A stretch of DNA of 64,000 nt from Romboutsia lituseburensis (GTDB lineage Bacteria; Bacillota; Clostridia; Peptostreptococcales; Peptostreptococcaceae): NCBI RefSeq assembly GCF_024723825.1, contig NZ_JANQBQ010000001.1, positions 1,116,001-1,180,000 of the forward strand, read 5' to 3'. The notes under the pieces were generated by a model. It ran no database searches and was not told where the DNA came from. It saw only the letters and a list, made by a program, of their open reading frames with translations. Of this stretch, positions 36,514 through 47,314 are shown one piece after another. Positions within the stretch are counted from its first letter, which is position 1; each line of letters opens with the position of its first letter. A program made the position numbers and the translations under genes.

Positions 36514-38040
36514 TTATTTTAAACCACATACTTCAACTAATTTTTTAAATATATCTGTATTATCATACGATCCATTAAATACTTCACTAGATGCTCCCAT
36601 AGCGTATACTGGTACAGGAACACCTGTATGAGAATATGATGTCCATCCTATACCTGCTTTATTATTCATTATATGAGTCAGTGTTACTGATAATGGTTCG
36701 TAATTACCGTATATCACTTCATCTTCTTTTCTTTTGTCTTTTTCTTTCATCGTTTCTTTAAAAGCATCTTGTAACTTTTTATATTCATGATCAGAAACAA
36801 CTAAATTTTTATTATCTTTCTTTGCTACATCTTTATCATCTTTAGTAATAAGACCAAAATTTTCTTTTATTATAGGTAATAAATCTTCTAATTTAGCATC
36901 TTTTTCTTTAGTTTTCTCTTTATACTTATTTAACAATTCATTAAATTCTACATAAGATATTTTTTGATTTTCTAGTATATCAAATGCAGTATCATATCCA
37001 GTTGTTGCTTGTCCTATAGACATTCCACCTGTTTCATGATCGCCTGTAACTAATATTAAAGTTTCATCAGAGTGCTTATTTGCAAATTTTACAGCTTCAC
37101 TAACAGCTTTATCTAATTCTGACACATCACTTATGTTTGTCATAGCATCATTTGCATGTCCTGCCCAGTCAATTTTTCCTGATTCTACCATCATAAAAAA
37201 TCCTTTTTCATTATCAAGTACGTCTATACCTTTTTTAACAAAATTATTTAACATAATTGAATCTTTATCTGAATCTATGCTATATTCCATAGCAAAAGAG
37301 TCTTGTATCTGTGGATTTATAGCATATACCTTGCCTGATTCACTATTTAAAGACATTATTTCATCTTTATCATTTGTAATTTTATATCCTTTTTCTTTTA
37401 ATATATCAAATGTATCTTTTTGCTTTTTATCTAATCCTTTAGAATTTAATAATGCTCCCCCTGCGAAATAATCAAAGTTACTATTAGCCATTTGCTGTGC
37501 TATATCATAATAATTTCCTCTCGACTTTGTGTGAGCATAAAAAGCCGCTGGTGTCGCATGATTTAATGCTACGCTACTTACAACACCTACTTTATAACCT
37601 TCTTTTTTTAATTTTTCTGCAATAGTTTCTGTTTTAGTTTTTTTATCTGATGCTAATCCTATAACCCCACTTTGAGTTTTAACACCACCTGCTATAGACG
37701 TTGCTGCCGCTGCTGAGTCTGTTATAAATGATGTTGCATTTTGAGTTGTTGCATTTCCTATAACAGGAAATTGCGTAAATCCTAATTTTTCTAATTTAAC
37801 CTTATCTTTATTCTTTATAGTTCCATTATATACTTGGGCTGCATTCACTTGTGTGTGCGACATTCCATCCCCTATAAATAAAAACACATACTTTGGCTTT
37901 TTAGTAATTACTTGTCCTACCTTTATTTGTGATTCGTTGTTTTGTTCTGAAATCTCTTTAGTTGTTGAACATCCTACTAATGAACTCATTATAAGTAATG
38001 ATGCTAATCCTAATACTATAATGTTTTTTGTTTTTTTCAT
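36514..38040 (-). CDS. Alkaline phosphatase lipoprotein
   Basis: A lipoprotein signal ends in the lipobox LVGC (Cys near residue 24). The enzyme domain has the metal and nucleophile motifs GDGMSHTQV, TDSAAAATS (Ser nucleophile region) and GDHETGGMS, plus SHTGVPVPVYAMG near the end. It releases phosphate from phosphomonoesters outside the cell. First gene of a two-gene unit; no Pho-type box could be identified in the leader. Confidence 0.93.
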   Translation of the reverse strand: MKKTKNIIVLGLASLLIMSSLVGCSTTKEISEQNNESQIKVGQVITKKPKYVFLFIGDGMSHTQVNAAQVYNGTIKNKDKVKLEKLGFTQFPVIGNATTQNATSFITDSAAAATSIAGGVKTQSGVIGLASDKKTKTETIAEKLKKEGYKVGVVSSVALNHATPAAFYAHTKSRGNYYDIAQQMANSNFDYFAGGALLNSKGLDKKQKDTFDILKEKGYKITNDKDEIMSLNSESGKVYAINPQIQDSFAMEYSIDSDKDSIMLNNFVKKGIDVLDNEKGFFMMVESGKIDWAGHANDAMTNISDVSELDKAVSEAVKFANKHSDETLILVTGDHETGGMSIGQATTGYDTAFDILENQKISYVEFNELLNKYKEKTKEKDAKLEDLLPIIKENFGLITKDDKDVAKKDNKNLVVSDHEYKKLQDAFKETMKEKDKRKEDEVIYGNYEPLSVTLTHIMNNKAGIGWTSYSHTGVPVPVYAMGASSEVFNGSYDNTDIFKKLVEVCGLK

Positions 38041-38389
38041 TTTTACTCCCTCTCTTTTTATATGTATATTATTACTTATATTTGTTATTGTAAATTTATT
38101 TTATTAAAATGTTATCCTTAGTTAAATTACATTAACTATATAATAGTTTTTACCTACTTAGTAAAGTCTAATACTCTTTTTATATAAAATCAATTAGACT
38201 ATATTTTTCTAACAATTGTAAATGTTCACAGTTTATTTTTAATTTTATATGCTCTCAGGTACCTAATTTTCATAGAGCATATAGTACTTATTTGCTTGAG
38301 GTTTAAAAAAATGGCTATTAAATAATTGCCATCGAATGTGTCCAAATATTGCCTTGTATTGAAGCTATTCAAAATATATCGTTGCCTAA
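38041..38389. other. Intergenic stretch, AT-rich with short inverted repeats
   Basis: No intact gene. An inverted repeat ATATGCTCT/AGAGCATAT spans about 38250-38283 and a short hairpin ATGGC/GCCAT lies near 38311-38333. Together with the two relics to its right this looks like decayed DNA. Confidence 0.4.
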
Positions 38390-38548
38390 ATCTTCGAATC
38401 TATCGAATTCCAATATAAAAGTTTACACTATAGGAAAGATATAATAGTTCATGATGAATTGACAAGTGATAAAAATACCCCAAACTATTGGATACCATTT
38501 AGAAATTATATAAAAAATGTTGCAAGTTCTGAGATTTACGCAACTTAG
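38390..38548 (+). pseudogene. Relic open frame of 52 codons, family unknown
   Basis: An open forward stretch reads like protein (ESIEFQYKSLHYRKDIIV, then NYWIPFRNYIKN) but has no start codon or ribosome site and follows a stop directly. I take it as the 3' remnant of a decayed gene. It does not match a transposase I recognise. Confidence 0.3.
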
Positions 38549-38590
38549 CCTACTCAAACCATATATATTTACGTAGCAGTTACTAAAATA

Positions 38591-38920
38591 GCATGATTTA
38601 ATTTATCTTTTCCATACCCTTCTATTTCGACTAATGTGTCTCTTAATAGTGAAACTAAGTTAATAGTTTTTTCTCTAAGTCTGTACTAGCTATCATTATA
38701 GAATCTGATCTTGATTTTTCATCTTCATTTCTTTTATCAAGACCAAATAAAGCTATATTTATATGTTTTTCATTTTTTAATCGATCATCTATATTTTCTA
38801 TATTTTTAGTAAGATTTTCTTTATCTTGTGATTTATATATTATAAAGCCTAATAAGCCTACTGGTATAAGTAAAAATAATAACCCAGCAATAATTATTTT
38901 ATTATTTAGTTTTTTTACAT
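38591..38920 (-). pseudogene. Decayed LytR-CpsA-Psr (LCP) family gene
   Basis: Reading leftward from a ribosome site AAGGAG, two frames joined near 38662 give a membrane anchor (KIIIAGLLFLLIPVGLLGF), then NIALFGLDKRNEDEKSRSDS and LVSLLRDTLVEIEGYGKDKL, the hallmark LCP segments. The start is disrupted (ATGTAA, the right frame begins two bases later), an internal frameshift breaks the domain, and the last two thirds are missing. LCP enzymes attach teichoic acids or glycans to peptidoglycan; this copy cannot. Confidence 0.75.
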
Positions 38921-38992
38921 TTATTCTCCTTAGTACCTATAATTTTTTATATCTATGAATATCATAATTCATATAATCAACTTTAACCTTTT

Positions 38993-39033
38993 ATAAAAAA
39001 AGTCATATTTTATTATAATAAAATATGACTTTC
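38993..39033 (-). terminator. Terminator after the aldolase gene
   Basis: AAAGTCATATTTTAT and ATAAAATATGACTTT pair perfectly and on the minus strand run into seven Ts. Confidence 0.85.
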
Positions 39034-39062
39034 AAAAAATATTATTTTTAATAATTCCTATT

Positions 39063-40094
39063 TTAATTTTTAGATATACATCTTAAATCTTCTACAAATT
39101 TTATTGCCCTATCTTTTTTTGTTGCCCATGAAGCAACCAATCTTATACAAGTATTTTCATCATCTATATTTTTCCATATTGTAAATGAATAGTTTTCTTT
39201 CAATTTATCTATAATCTTGTTTGGGAATATTGGAAAAATTTGATTAGAAGGTGAATTTACTAAATAACTGTATCCTAGCTCACTTATACCATTTCTTAAT
39301 ATATTTGCCATACCATTTGCATATTGTCCTATCTCTAAAAATAAATCATCTTTAAATAACTCAACAAATTGTATTCCTAAAAGTCTTCCTTTTGCAAGCA
39401 TTGCTCCTCTTTGTTTTAAGTGATATCTAAAATCTTCTTTCAAAGAATCTTTACAAATTACTAATGCTTCACCTATCAATGCTCCATTTTTTGTTCCCCC
39501 AATATAAAAAGCATCTACAAGATTTGATATGTGGTTTAAGCTTAAATCATTTCCTTCTGAACAAAGAGCTGATCCCAATCTTGCACCATCCATAAATAAT
39601 AATAAATTATTTTCATCACAAACCTCTCTTAATTCTTTTAATTCTTTTTTAGTGTATATAGTACCTATTTCTGTAGAATTTGATATGTAAACAAGCTTTG
39701 GTTTTACTACATGTTCATTAGCATGAGCTTTAATAGCTTCTAATACATGATGCTTTTTAAGTTTTCCATCATTAGAGTTCATAGCTATTACCTTATGCCC
39801 TGTACATTCTATAGCACCTGTTTCATTTGCAAATATATGGCCTGTATTTGCTGCTACACAAGCCTCATGAGGTCTTAGAAAAGATGCTATGGCTATTAAA
39901 TTTGTATGAGTTCCCCCTGATATGAAATGTATATCTACATTATCATTTTCTAATTTTTTCTTTATTAAATTTCTAGCTTCTATACAATATATATCTTCTC
40001 CATAACCTTCACACTGTTCTAAATTAGTGGTTACTATTTTTTCTAATATTCTAGGATGTGCACCTTCGCTATAATCATTTTTAAAACTATACAT
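39063..40094 (-). CDS. Low-specificity threonine aldolase-like PLP enzyme
   Basis: The 343-residue fold-type I enzyme has SEGAHPRILEKI near the start, HFISGGTHTNLIAI, LFMDGARLGSAL and the PLP-lysine region YIGGTKNGALIGEALV, as in the beta-eliminating lyase/threonine aldolase group that splits threonine to glycine and acetaldehyde. Ribosome site AAGGGGGAG. It stands alone. Confidence 0.88.
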   Translation of the reverse strand: MYSFKNDYSEGAHPRILEKIVTTNLEQCEGYGEDIYCIEARNLIKKKLENDNVDIHFISGGTHTNLIAIASFLRPHEACVAANTGHIFANETGAIECTGHKVIAMNSNDGKLKKHHVLEAIKAHANEHVVKPKLVYISNSTEIGTIYTKKELKELREVCDENNLLLFMDGARLGSALCSEGNDLSLNHISNLVDAFYIGGTKNGALIGEALVICKDSLKEDFRYHLKQRGAMLAKGRLLGIQFVELFKDDLFLEIGQYANGMANILRNGISELGYSYLVNSPSNQIFPIFPNKIIDKLKENYSFTIWKNIDDENTCIRLVASWATKKDRAIKFVEDLRCISKN

Positions 40095-40317
40095 TTTGTC
40101 TCCCCCTTTAGATATATTTTATTTAAATATAAATGCATCTAAATTAATTTTAAATCTTCATTGTTTTAACTAGTTAATTTAAATTATGTAAACTCATATT
40201 ACCATTTCAATTTAAATATATTATACAATTAATTTTCATAAATTAATATATACAATTACGTTTTCCTTTATTATTTTGTTTATATTATTAATTTTAAAGT
40301 TTTTATTTGTTTTTTAT

Positions 40318-40355
40318 AAAAAATAGAGCTATTTTATAAAATAGCTCTATTTTTT
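40318..40355 (-). terminator. Terminator of the oxaloacetate decarboxylase operon
   Basis: AAAAAATAGAGCTATTTT and its complement form a 17-bp stem ending in six Ts on the minus strand. Confidence 0.9.
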
Positions 40356-40366
40356 ATGTATTTAAT

Positions 40367-41497
40367 TTATGCAAAGAATTTAAGAAGTATCCCAGCTACT
40401 ACTGCCGATCCTATAACACCAGCTACATTAGGTCCCATAGCATGCATTAGTAAGAAGTTTGAAGGATTTTCTTCTTGCCCTACTTTTTGTACAACTCTAG
40501 CAGCCATAGGAACTGCTGATACCCCTGCTGCACCTATCATAGGATTTACTTTTCCTTTTGTAACCTTACACATTATTTTACCAAATAGTACTCCTGATGC
40601 TGTTCCTACTGCAAATGCTAAAAGACCCATTGCAGTTATTCCTAATGTTTTTGTTGATAAGAATGTATCCGCATTAGCTGTTGCCCCAACTGTAAGTCCT
40701 AACATTATTGTAATTATATACATTAATGAATTTTGTGCAGTTTCAACTAGTTTCGGTACCCTTTCTGACTCTTTTAATAAATTCCCGAACATAAGCATTC
40801 CTATAAGTGGTGCTGCTGTTGGAAGTAAACCTATAACTAATACCATAACTACTATTGGAAATATTATTTTTTCTTTTTTTGAAACAGGTCTTAGCTGCTC
40901 CATTTTTATATTACGTTCTTTTTCTGTTGTCAATGCTCTTATTATTGGTGGCTGTATAACCGGAACTAATGCCATATACGAATAAGCAGCTAATGCTATC
41001 GGTCCTAAAAGATGTGGTGCTAACTTAGATGTTAATTGTATTGCTGTTGGTCCATCTGCGCCTCCAATTATACCTATAGATGCAGCTTCAGGTCCTGTAA
41101 ATCCTAAGAATATAGCTCCTAAGAATGCAAAGAATATACCAAATTGTGCTGCAGCTCCAAGTAATAAAGTCTTAGGATTGGCTATAAGCGGCCCAAAGTC
41201 CGTGCTAGCCCCTATACATAAAAATATTAGTGGTGGGAATACACCTAATTTAACACCTTGGTATAAATAATAGAATAGTCCACCTGTACTATCTTGTGTT
41301 GCAGATTTCATCAAATCTGCTCCTGGCATATTTGCAAGCAACATACCTACTGATATAGGTATTAATAAATATGGCTCATATCCCTTTTTAATAGCTAAAT
41401 ATAAAAATATACACGCAATACCTATCATTATAAGTTCTTTATAAGTTATCATTGCAAAGCCAGATTCAGTAATAAACTTAGTTATTATATCACCCAT
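40367..41497 (-). CDS. oadB: Sodium-pumping decarboxylase beta subunit
   Basis: The 376-residue membrane subunit has about nine helices and the family motifs [23 protein letters not shown] and [11 protein letters not shown]. It decarboxylates carboxybiotin and exports sodium ions. Start is ATG 41497, 6 bases after GGGGGAG; the frame extends to a TTG within the ribosome site. It follows the biotin-carrier gene closely. Confidence 0.93.
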   Translation of the reverse strand: MGDIITKFITESGFAMITYKELIMIGIACIFLYLAIKKGYEPYLLIPISVGMLLANMPGADLMKSATQDSTGGLFYYLYQGVKLGVFPPLIFLCIGASTDFGPLIANPKTLLLGAAAQFGIFFAFLGAIFLGFTGPEAASIGIIGGADGPTAIQLTSKLAPHLLGPIALAAYSYMALVPVIQPPIIRALTTEKERNIKMEQLRPVSKKEKIIFPIVVMVLVIGLLPTAAPLIGMLMFGNLLKESERVPKLVETAQNSLMYIITIMLGLTVGATANADTFLSTKTLGITAMGLLAFAVGTASGVLFGKIMCKVTKGKVNPMIGAAGVSAVPMAARVVQKVGQEENPSNFLLMHAMGPNVAGVIGSAVVAGILLKFFA

Positions 41498-41519
41498 TTT
41501 AAACTCCCCCAAAAATTAA

Positions 41520-41879
41520 TTAAGCTATTTCTAGCAAATTATCTCCTAGACTTACATTTTGTCCTTTATCCACATTTACAGCTTCTACTTTTCCATCTAC
41601 TGGAGCAACTATTTCATTTTCCATTTTCATCGCTTCAAGAACTGCTACTACTTGGCCTTTTTTTACAGATTGACCAGGTTTCACTAATACATTTACTATT
41701 GTTCCTGGCATAGGAGCTGTTATACTCTCTCCAGTTGAATTAACATTAGGTTTAGCTACTGTTTTTTGTGGTTGTGATTTTTGTTCTATGTTTTTGTCAT
41801 TTACGCCTTCTATAACTTCTTCTATCTCTACTTCATATACTTTCCCATTTAATGTTATATGATATTTTTTAGCATTCAT
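41520..41879 (-). CDS. Biotin carboxyl carrier subunit
   Basis: A 119-residue protein with a short N-terminal strand part, a hinge rich in Lys, Pro, Gln and Thr, and a biotinyl domain (about 50-119) with the biotin-lysine motif EAMKMENEI. It carries carboxyl groups from the alpha subunit to the beta subunit. Here it is a separate gene rather than the C-terminal part of OadA. AAGGAGA precedes the ATG. Confidence 0.93.
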   Translation of the reverse strand: MNAKKYHITLNGKVYEVEIEEVIEGVNDKNIEQKSQPQKTVAKPNVNSTGESITAPMPGTIVNVLVKPGQSVKKGQVVAVLEAMKMENEIVAPVDGKVEAVNVDKGQNVSLGDNLLEIA

Positions 41880-42158
41880 CTTTTAAATCTCCTTTACATT
41901 TATATTATTTTATCTAAATTATAAACTTTATTTAAATTTTATTTTTTTTATATAATTACAAACCTATCCTATATTTTTTAATTAGTAATATATATTTAGT
42001 GGACATATCATATTTTTACTTGGTTAAGTATATATTAAATTTTACCCACTATCTTTATACTACTTAACATTAAAATTTATGAATATAAATTAAATTTTTT
42101 TTATCACAGTACCTAATTATTTTCATATAATAATTATAATTTCTTAAATTTCACAAAT

Positions 42159-42446
42159 TTATTTAATCCTTGTAATGCTTTTTATATTAAGATTTGGATT
42201 AATTTTTCCTTGCCCTGCCATTATTGATGCTGCTAACGCTACTACCACCTTTTCGTCTTCATCTTCTTCATCTGTCAAAGCAAGTTCTTTATGGTGATCT
42301 TCTTTGTTTACATATTTACCCTTATCTTTAAATAAATTTTTAAAAGAACCAAGTATAAATGATATTAAAAATAAAATTATGAAAACCATTCCCATACTAA
42401 TTACTGTAACATAAAGACCTTGCATTATACTTATTTTTCCATCCAT
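42159..42446 (-). CDS. oadG: Sodium-pumping decarboxylase gamma subunit
   Basis: The 95-residue protein has one membrane helix (about 8-32), an acidic and charged linker (LTDEEDEDEK) and a conserved C-terminal AASIMAGQGK. It anchors the alpha subunit to the beta subunit. It follows oadA by 15 bases; a 279-base gap without a gene separates it from the biotin-carrier gene, where I see only AT-rich sequence. Confidence 0.87.
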   Translation of the reverse strand: MDGKISIMQGLYVTVISMGMVFIILFLISFILGSFKNLFKDKGKYVNKEDHHKELALTDEEDEDEKVVVALAASIMAGQGKINPNLNIKSITRIK

Positions 42447-42461
42447 ATTATCACCTACTTT

Positions 42462-43853
42462 CTACATAGTTACGGTTATATGCATAACTTCATCTTCTTT
42501 TTCTTCCCTTTTTATAGCATATTTTTCTTCTAAAAACTTAGGTGCTACTTGTGGGAATAAAGCATACATTAGTACCTCTTCATCACATTTAGCTAATTCA
42601 CTAGCTTCTTCTTTTATTGTTTCAAATTCAGGTTTTATCAAGTCTGCTGGTCTAACAGTTATTACTTCTTCATCTCCTATAATTTTCTTTCTTATCTCTT
42701 CACTAATTGGAGCTGGTGATTTACCATAATTCCCTCTTACATAGTCTTTTATTTCCTTAGGTATTAATTTATATCTTTCACCACTTAATACATTAAATAA
42801 TGATTGTGTTCCAACCATTTGGCTCATCGGAGTAACCAATGGCGGATATCCTAAATCAGCTCTGACTCTTGGAACTTCTTTTAAAACTTCTTCATATTTA
42901 TCAACTGCATTTTGTTGCTTTAGCTGAGATAGTAAGTTAGAAAGCATTCCCCCTGGAACTTGATATTTTAAAGTTTGAGGATCTGTTAACAAAACTTTAG
43001 GGTTTAATATTCCCTCACTCATATACTTATCTCTTATAGGCTTAAAGTGCTCTGCTACTTTCAAAAGCTTTTCCATATCAAGACCTGGATTTCTATCCAT
43101 TTCAGAAAATGTAACAGCTAATGATTCTGTAGGAGGCTGTGAAGTTCCCCCACTAAATGGTGATATTGCAGTGTCAATTATATCTACTCCAGCTTCTACA
43201 GCTTTCATATATATCATATCTGCTATACCACTAGTACAATGAGTATGTAACTCTATCGGTAAGGTAGTCATTTCTTTAATTTTTTTCACTAATTCATATG
43301 CATTATATGGAGTTAAAACTCCTGCCATATCTTTTATACATATAGAATCAGCACCCATATTCTCCATTGTTTTAATTAAATCTAAATAATATTTTGTAGT
43401 ATGGACTTCACTTGTAGTATAAGATATTGCACATTGACAATGACCATTATATTTTTTAATGGCATTCATTGAAGCCTCTAAGTTCCTTACATCATTTAAT
43501 GCATCAAATACTCTTATAATGTCTATACCATTTTTTATTGATAGCTCTACAAATTTATCTACTGTATCATCGGCATAGTTTCTATAACCAAGTAAATTTT
43601 GACCTCTTAAAAGCATTTGTAATTTTGTTTTTTTTATATGTTTTCTTATAAGTCTCAATCTTTCCCAAGGATCCTCATTAAGAAAACGTATGCATGCATC
43701 AAATGTTGCTCCACCCCAAACTTCTAATGCATGATATCCTACATCATCCATAGTCTCAAGTATAGGTATTATTTCATCCGTTTTTAACCTTGTTGCAATT
43801 AAAGATTGGTGACCATCTCTTAATGCAGTTTCTGTTATTTTTAATTTACTCAT
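42462..43853 (-). CDS. oadA: Oxaloacetate decarboxylase-type carboxyltransferase alpha subunit
   Basis: The 463-residue TIM-barrel carboxyltransferase has TALRDGHQSLIATR near the start, a catalytic IKDMAG segment, the metal-binding ELHTHCTSG and a PYC_OADA region to about 450. It lacks the biotin domain, which is a separate gene here. It moves the carboxyl group from oxaloacetate (or possibly another acid) to biotin. First gene of the operon; ribosome site GGGGTG. Confidence 0.92.
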   Translation of the reverse strand: MSKLKITETALRDGHQSLIATRLKTDEIIPILETMDDVGYHALEVWGGATFDACIRFLNEDPWERLRLIRKHIKKTKLQMLLRGQNLLGYRNYADDTVDKFVELSIKNGIDIIRVFDALNDVRNLEASMNAIKKYNGHCQCAISYTTSEVHTTKYYLDLIKTMENMGADSICIKDMAGVLTPYNAYELVKKIKEMTTLPIELHTHCTSGIADMIYMKAVEAGVDIIDTAISPFSGGTSQPPTESLAVTFSEMDRNPGLDMEKLLKVAEHFKPIRDKYMSEGILNPKVLLTDPQTLKYQVPGGMLSNLLSQLKQQNAVDKYEEVLKEVPRVRADLGYPPLVTPMSQMVGTQSLFNVLSGERYKLIPKEIKDYVRGNYGKSPAPISEEIRKKIIGDEEVITVRPADLIKPEFETIKEEASELAKCDEEVLMYALFPQVAPKFLEEKYAIKREEKEDEVMHITVTM

Positions 43854-44240
43854 TCAAATACCACACCCCTTTTTTATTTATTTCGACAATATATTAATAT
43901 TGACTTATCCATATAATTTTTTACACTTTAGCATTAGGTCTCTATTTTTCAATGTTATTATTAATATTTTAAGTTACTTATTTAATATTTATGCTAAATT
44001 CACCTAAATAATTAATCCATTTTAATTAATTTCATTTAATTAATTTATTCTATATCCTTTCAAAATATCCTTCTACAAACTATATCAAATTTTTTATTTT
44101 ATCATTTTTTGTTGTTGATTTTTCTTTGTTTATCTACAGACACATTGAAACTACTTGAGTGCATCATATATATATTAATTTTATTTTTTATTATTTTTTG
44201 TTGAATTTTACAAAAACCTAATTTATTATATTAAAATTAA
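43854..44240. other. Intergenic stretch before oadA, no gene seen
   Basis: AT-rich sequence that must hold the oad operon promoter. I could not find a catabolite-repression site or a clear promoter pair, nor any open frame with a ribosome site. Confidence 0.35.
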
Positions 44241-44286
44241 AAAAGCTTTTAATAATTTTGTTATAAAATCATTAAAAGCTTTACTG
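44240..44286 (-). terminator. Terminator after the PAS sensor kinase
   Basis: AAAGCTTTTAATGATTTT pairs with AAAATTATTAAAAGCTTT (one G-U) and is followed by a T-rich run on the minus strand. Confidence 0.85.
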
Positions 44287-44301
44287 TTTCAATTTAAATA
44301 T

Positions 44302-47061
44302 TTACTTATAAATATCAAAAAACTCTATTTTAAATTTTTCAATGTTACCTCCATATTCAATAATCTCCTCATCATCCTCTATAACTTCTTTTATAGGAAA
44401 TTCTACTGTAACTTTAGTTCCTTTATTTACTTTACTCTTTAAATCTATACTTCCATCTTGAATTTCAACTAAAGATTTAGATAAATACAGTCCTATTCCA
44501 CTGCCAAATTCATTATTTATATTACCATTTTCTATTTGTTTAAACTTTTCAAAGATATCAATTAGCTTATCTTCTTCTATACCTACGCCACTATCTTTTA
44601 TAGTTATTTGTACTTTATCTTCTAGCTTATAAATACTTACAAATATTTCTCCTCCACTCGGAGTAAATTTTATTGCATTTGATAAAACATTAAGAACAAT
44701 TCTTTCTATAGCTTCAGGATCCAATCCAACTAATAAACATTCTTCATTTGTATCAAAAATCAAATTTATTCCTCTTGATCTTGCATATGGGTTAATTGAT
44801 AAAACTATCTCTTCTATTAAATATACAATATCAAAATTAACTTTATTTATTTTATATATTTCTGATTTAACTTGAGATATATTAATTATATTATCAATCA
44901 ATCTCATTAATCTAAACATATTTTGTTTTACTATTTTTACATGTGAATTAATCTCTCCCTTTTGATCTTTTATTTTATTACAACTATGTAATGTTTCTAC
45001 TAACTGAGTTGAGCTATATATATTATTTAATGGCGTCTTTAATTCATGAGATATATTTGCATAAAATTCCATTTTCATTTTGTCGTATTCTCTTTGTTTT
45101 GTCAATATCTCCTTCATTCGTTCTGCTTCTCTTTTTTCATCTAAATCTTTAACTATTCTAAGCCTATGTTTTAGATTATCTAAAATCCAAATTTTTGAAT
45201 AGAATTTTACTTCTTTTATATTTTTATTTTCATTGACAATATAAATTGTTTTATTCTTGTTTCCAGCTTGTAAGTTATATAAATGTTTTGTTTCTAATCT
45301 ATCTCTGTATTTTTGAACCCAGATTCCATCACTATCATTTTCTATACCAAAAATTTCTTTAAATTTCTGATTTGCATAAATTATTTCTCCACTGCCTAAT
45401 GCCTCTACAATTATACCATCGGGTATATTATTCAATATTTTATGATATAGCTGATTTTGTTTATTTATTTGTTGATATATATTAATCTCCTTACTTTTAT
45501 CTATAAAAGTTAATAATTTTAATTCTTCTAATCCTTCGTTATAATTATTTATATGCACTTCTAAGTTATGTTCATTTTGGTATTTATCTTTCATAGTACA
45601 GTTCATAATAAAACTAGAATTACTATTCTCATGTATAAAATTAATTTGTTCTTCGTGAGATAAATTTACTTTTCTATAATTTTTATTATCGTAGATATTT
45701 ATGTCAAACATATCATAATATTTAACTAATTCTATTCCATTTATATCACTTGAATTATATCCAAAAAATTCTTCAAAAGCTTTATTTATGCTCTGCAAAT
45801 TGGCTTCTTTTACATTTGCTTTTACATTCCTTATCATTATAGGGCAAGGAATCCCCTCCACTATACTTTCATATTCTTCTCTTTTATCTCTTAATTCTTT
45901 TTCCATATCTAATTCGCTAGTAATATCTATAAAACTTATTAAATAAGTAAAATCAATATCATTATTTGTTATATTTAATACATATTGTTTGTTTTCTACA
46001 TATACTATAGTCTCTAATATATTTTTATTTACTTCAATATTTTGTAGACCTTTAGTTATACTATCATTCTCTAGTATACATTCAATATTTAAAAAGTTAT
46101 TTACATCATTTTTAAATAATCTTTTGCATTTGTTATTTCTATAAATTATATTGAATTTATAGTCAGTAATCATCCATGCACTTGGAATAGTATCTAGTGC
46201 TTGTTCTAATAATGCTTGTCTTTCAAGTATGAATTCTTTAATCTTATTTTGAATTGTTACATCTTTACTAATAATTGTATTTAGTTTTTTTAATCTTTCT
46301 GAACTAGCATTTAGTTTTTTATTTTTTAATTCTAGCTCAAAATATGGATTTTTTATTATATTTTTAATTATATAATTATATCCATAATATGTGTGGTTAA
46401 ATAATATTATCATAACTAAATATCCTAAATTTTCTTTAATTTCAATTTTATTTATAAATATAAAAATCAGCACAATAATATTTAAAATAAAATTAATATA
46501 AGATAAATTTTTTATCATATCTTTATATTTGATTTGCTTACTTCTATATATAAATAAAGTCAAAATATTTATACATATATTTATAGACACAATGATTTTA
46601 TTAACATACACCATGTCTATAAAACTATATAATATCAATGTAAAAACTATGATACTTGCATATATAACTACTGTAGTTTCAATTACTTTACTATTTTTAT
46701 TAATTATATAGATTAAGTTAGATAAGTTCATTATAGTTAATGTTATATTGAATGGAATAAATTTATAATCTATATCATATATAGATCCAACACCTGATAA
46801 AACTATAATAGCTAAACTACTTATTTTTAAAATTTTAAGTAAAGTATTTTGCTCTACCCCTTCCTCATCATATGATACTGTATATAAAAATATCCAAAGT
46901 AATGTAGTTCTTAATAAGTTGATTGCTTTACAATAATAATACTTATTTAAAATAGCAATTATTATAAAAACTAAATTTAGAAAAAGTATTACCTTATATT
47001 CTTTAATAAACATTTTAATCTTTAGTAATTTATCTTCCTGGCTAATTACTTTTGTCTCCAT
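44302..47061 (-). CDS. Membrane PAS-domain sensor histidine kinase (orphan)
   Basis: About seven to eight membrane helices (residues 20-240) precede a coiled-coil stretch, two or three PAS-type domains (about 290-640) and the kinase core. The core has the phospho-acceptor His in NISHELKTPLNNIY, then DSGVGIEEDKLIDIF and GSGIGLYLSKSLVE. Start is ATG 47061 just after GGGGAGG (about 919 residues); an in-frame GTG 12 bases upstream overlaps the site. There is no response-regulator gene beside it, so its partner lies elsewhere. The signal is unknown. Confidence 0.9.
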   Translation of the reverse strand: METKVISQEDKLLKIKMFIKEYKVILFLNLVFIIIAILNKYYYCKAINLLRTTLLWIFLYTVSYDEEGVEQNTLLKILKISSLAIIVLSGVGSIYDIDYKFIPFNITLTIMNLSNLIYIINKNSKVIETTVVIYASIIVFTLILYSFIDMVYVNKIIVSINICINILTLFIYRSKQIKYKDMIKNLSYINFILNIIVLIFIFINKIEIKENLGYLVMIILFNHTYYGYNYIIKNIIKNPYFELELKNKKLNASSERLKKLNTIISKDVTIQNKIKEFILERQALLEQALDTIPSAWMITDYKFNIIYRNNKCKRLFKNDVNNFLNIECILENDSITKGLQNIEVNKNILETIVYVENKQYVLNITNNDIDFTYLISFIDITSELDMEKELRDKREEYESIVEGIPCPIMIRNVKANVKEANLQSINKAFEEFFGYNSSDINGIELVKYYDMFDINIYDNKNYRKVNLSHEEQINFIHENSNSSFIMNCTMKDKYQNEHNLEVHINNYNEGLEELKLLTFIDKSKEINIYQQINKQNQLYHKILNNIPDGIIVEALGSGEIIYANQKFKEIFGIENDSDGIWVQKYRDRLETKHLYNLQAGNKNKTIYIVNENKNIKEVKFYSKIWILDNLKHRLRIVKDLDEKREAERMKEILTKQREYDKMKMEFYANISHELKTPLNNIYSSTQLVETLHSCNKIKDQKGEINSHVKIVKQNMFRLMRLIDNIINISQVKSEIYKINKVNFDIVYLIEEIVLSINPYARSRGINLIFDTNEECLLVGLDPEAIERIVLNVLSNAIKFTPSGGEIFVSIYKLEDKVQITIKDSGVGIEEDKLIDIFEKFKQIENGNINNEFGSGIGLYLSKSLVEIQDGSIDLKSKVNKGTKVTVEFPIKEVIEDDEEIIEYGGNIEKFKIEFFDIYK

Positions 47062-47177
47062 AATCCTCCCCACTTTTTTGATTTAGTTATACATATAATA
47101 TCAAATTATTTTCAAAAAATTTGTCATTTTCTAGTGTTAAAAATAAATAATTTACATATATAATTTAATTTTAATTA

Positions 47178-47224
47178 TTAAAAAAGCTTAAAAAATATAC
47201 TAAATGTATATTTCTTAAGCTTAA
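47178..47224 (-). terminator. Terminator after the lipoprotein gene
   Basis: On the minus strand AAGCTTAAGAAATATACA pairs with TGTATATTTTTTAAGCTT imperfectly and TTTTTAAT follows. Confidence 0.7.
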
Positions 47225-47314
47225 CATAATAATATTTATAAGTTTTGATATAGTTAATTTTAGTTGTATACACATATTTAAATTAAATAATTTTACTAAA
47301 CATCTACTTATATT

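Noticed and set aside
38250-38560. Possible insertion-sequence remnant
   Set aside because: I found no transposase motif, matching terminal repeats or target duplication around the relic frame.
40356-40985. Forward frame of 209 codons
   Set aside because: Antisense to oadB, no ribosome site, and composition (Pro, Ile, Thr rich) typical of the complement of a membrane protein.
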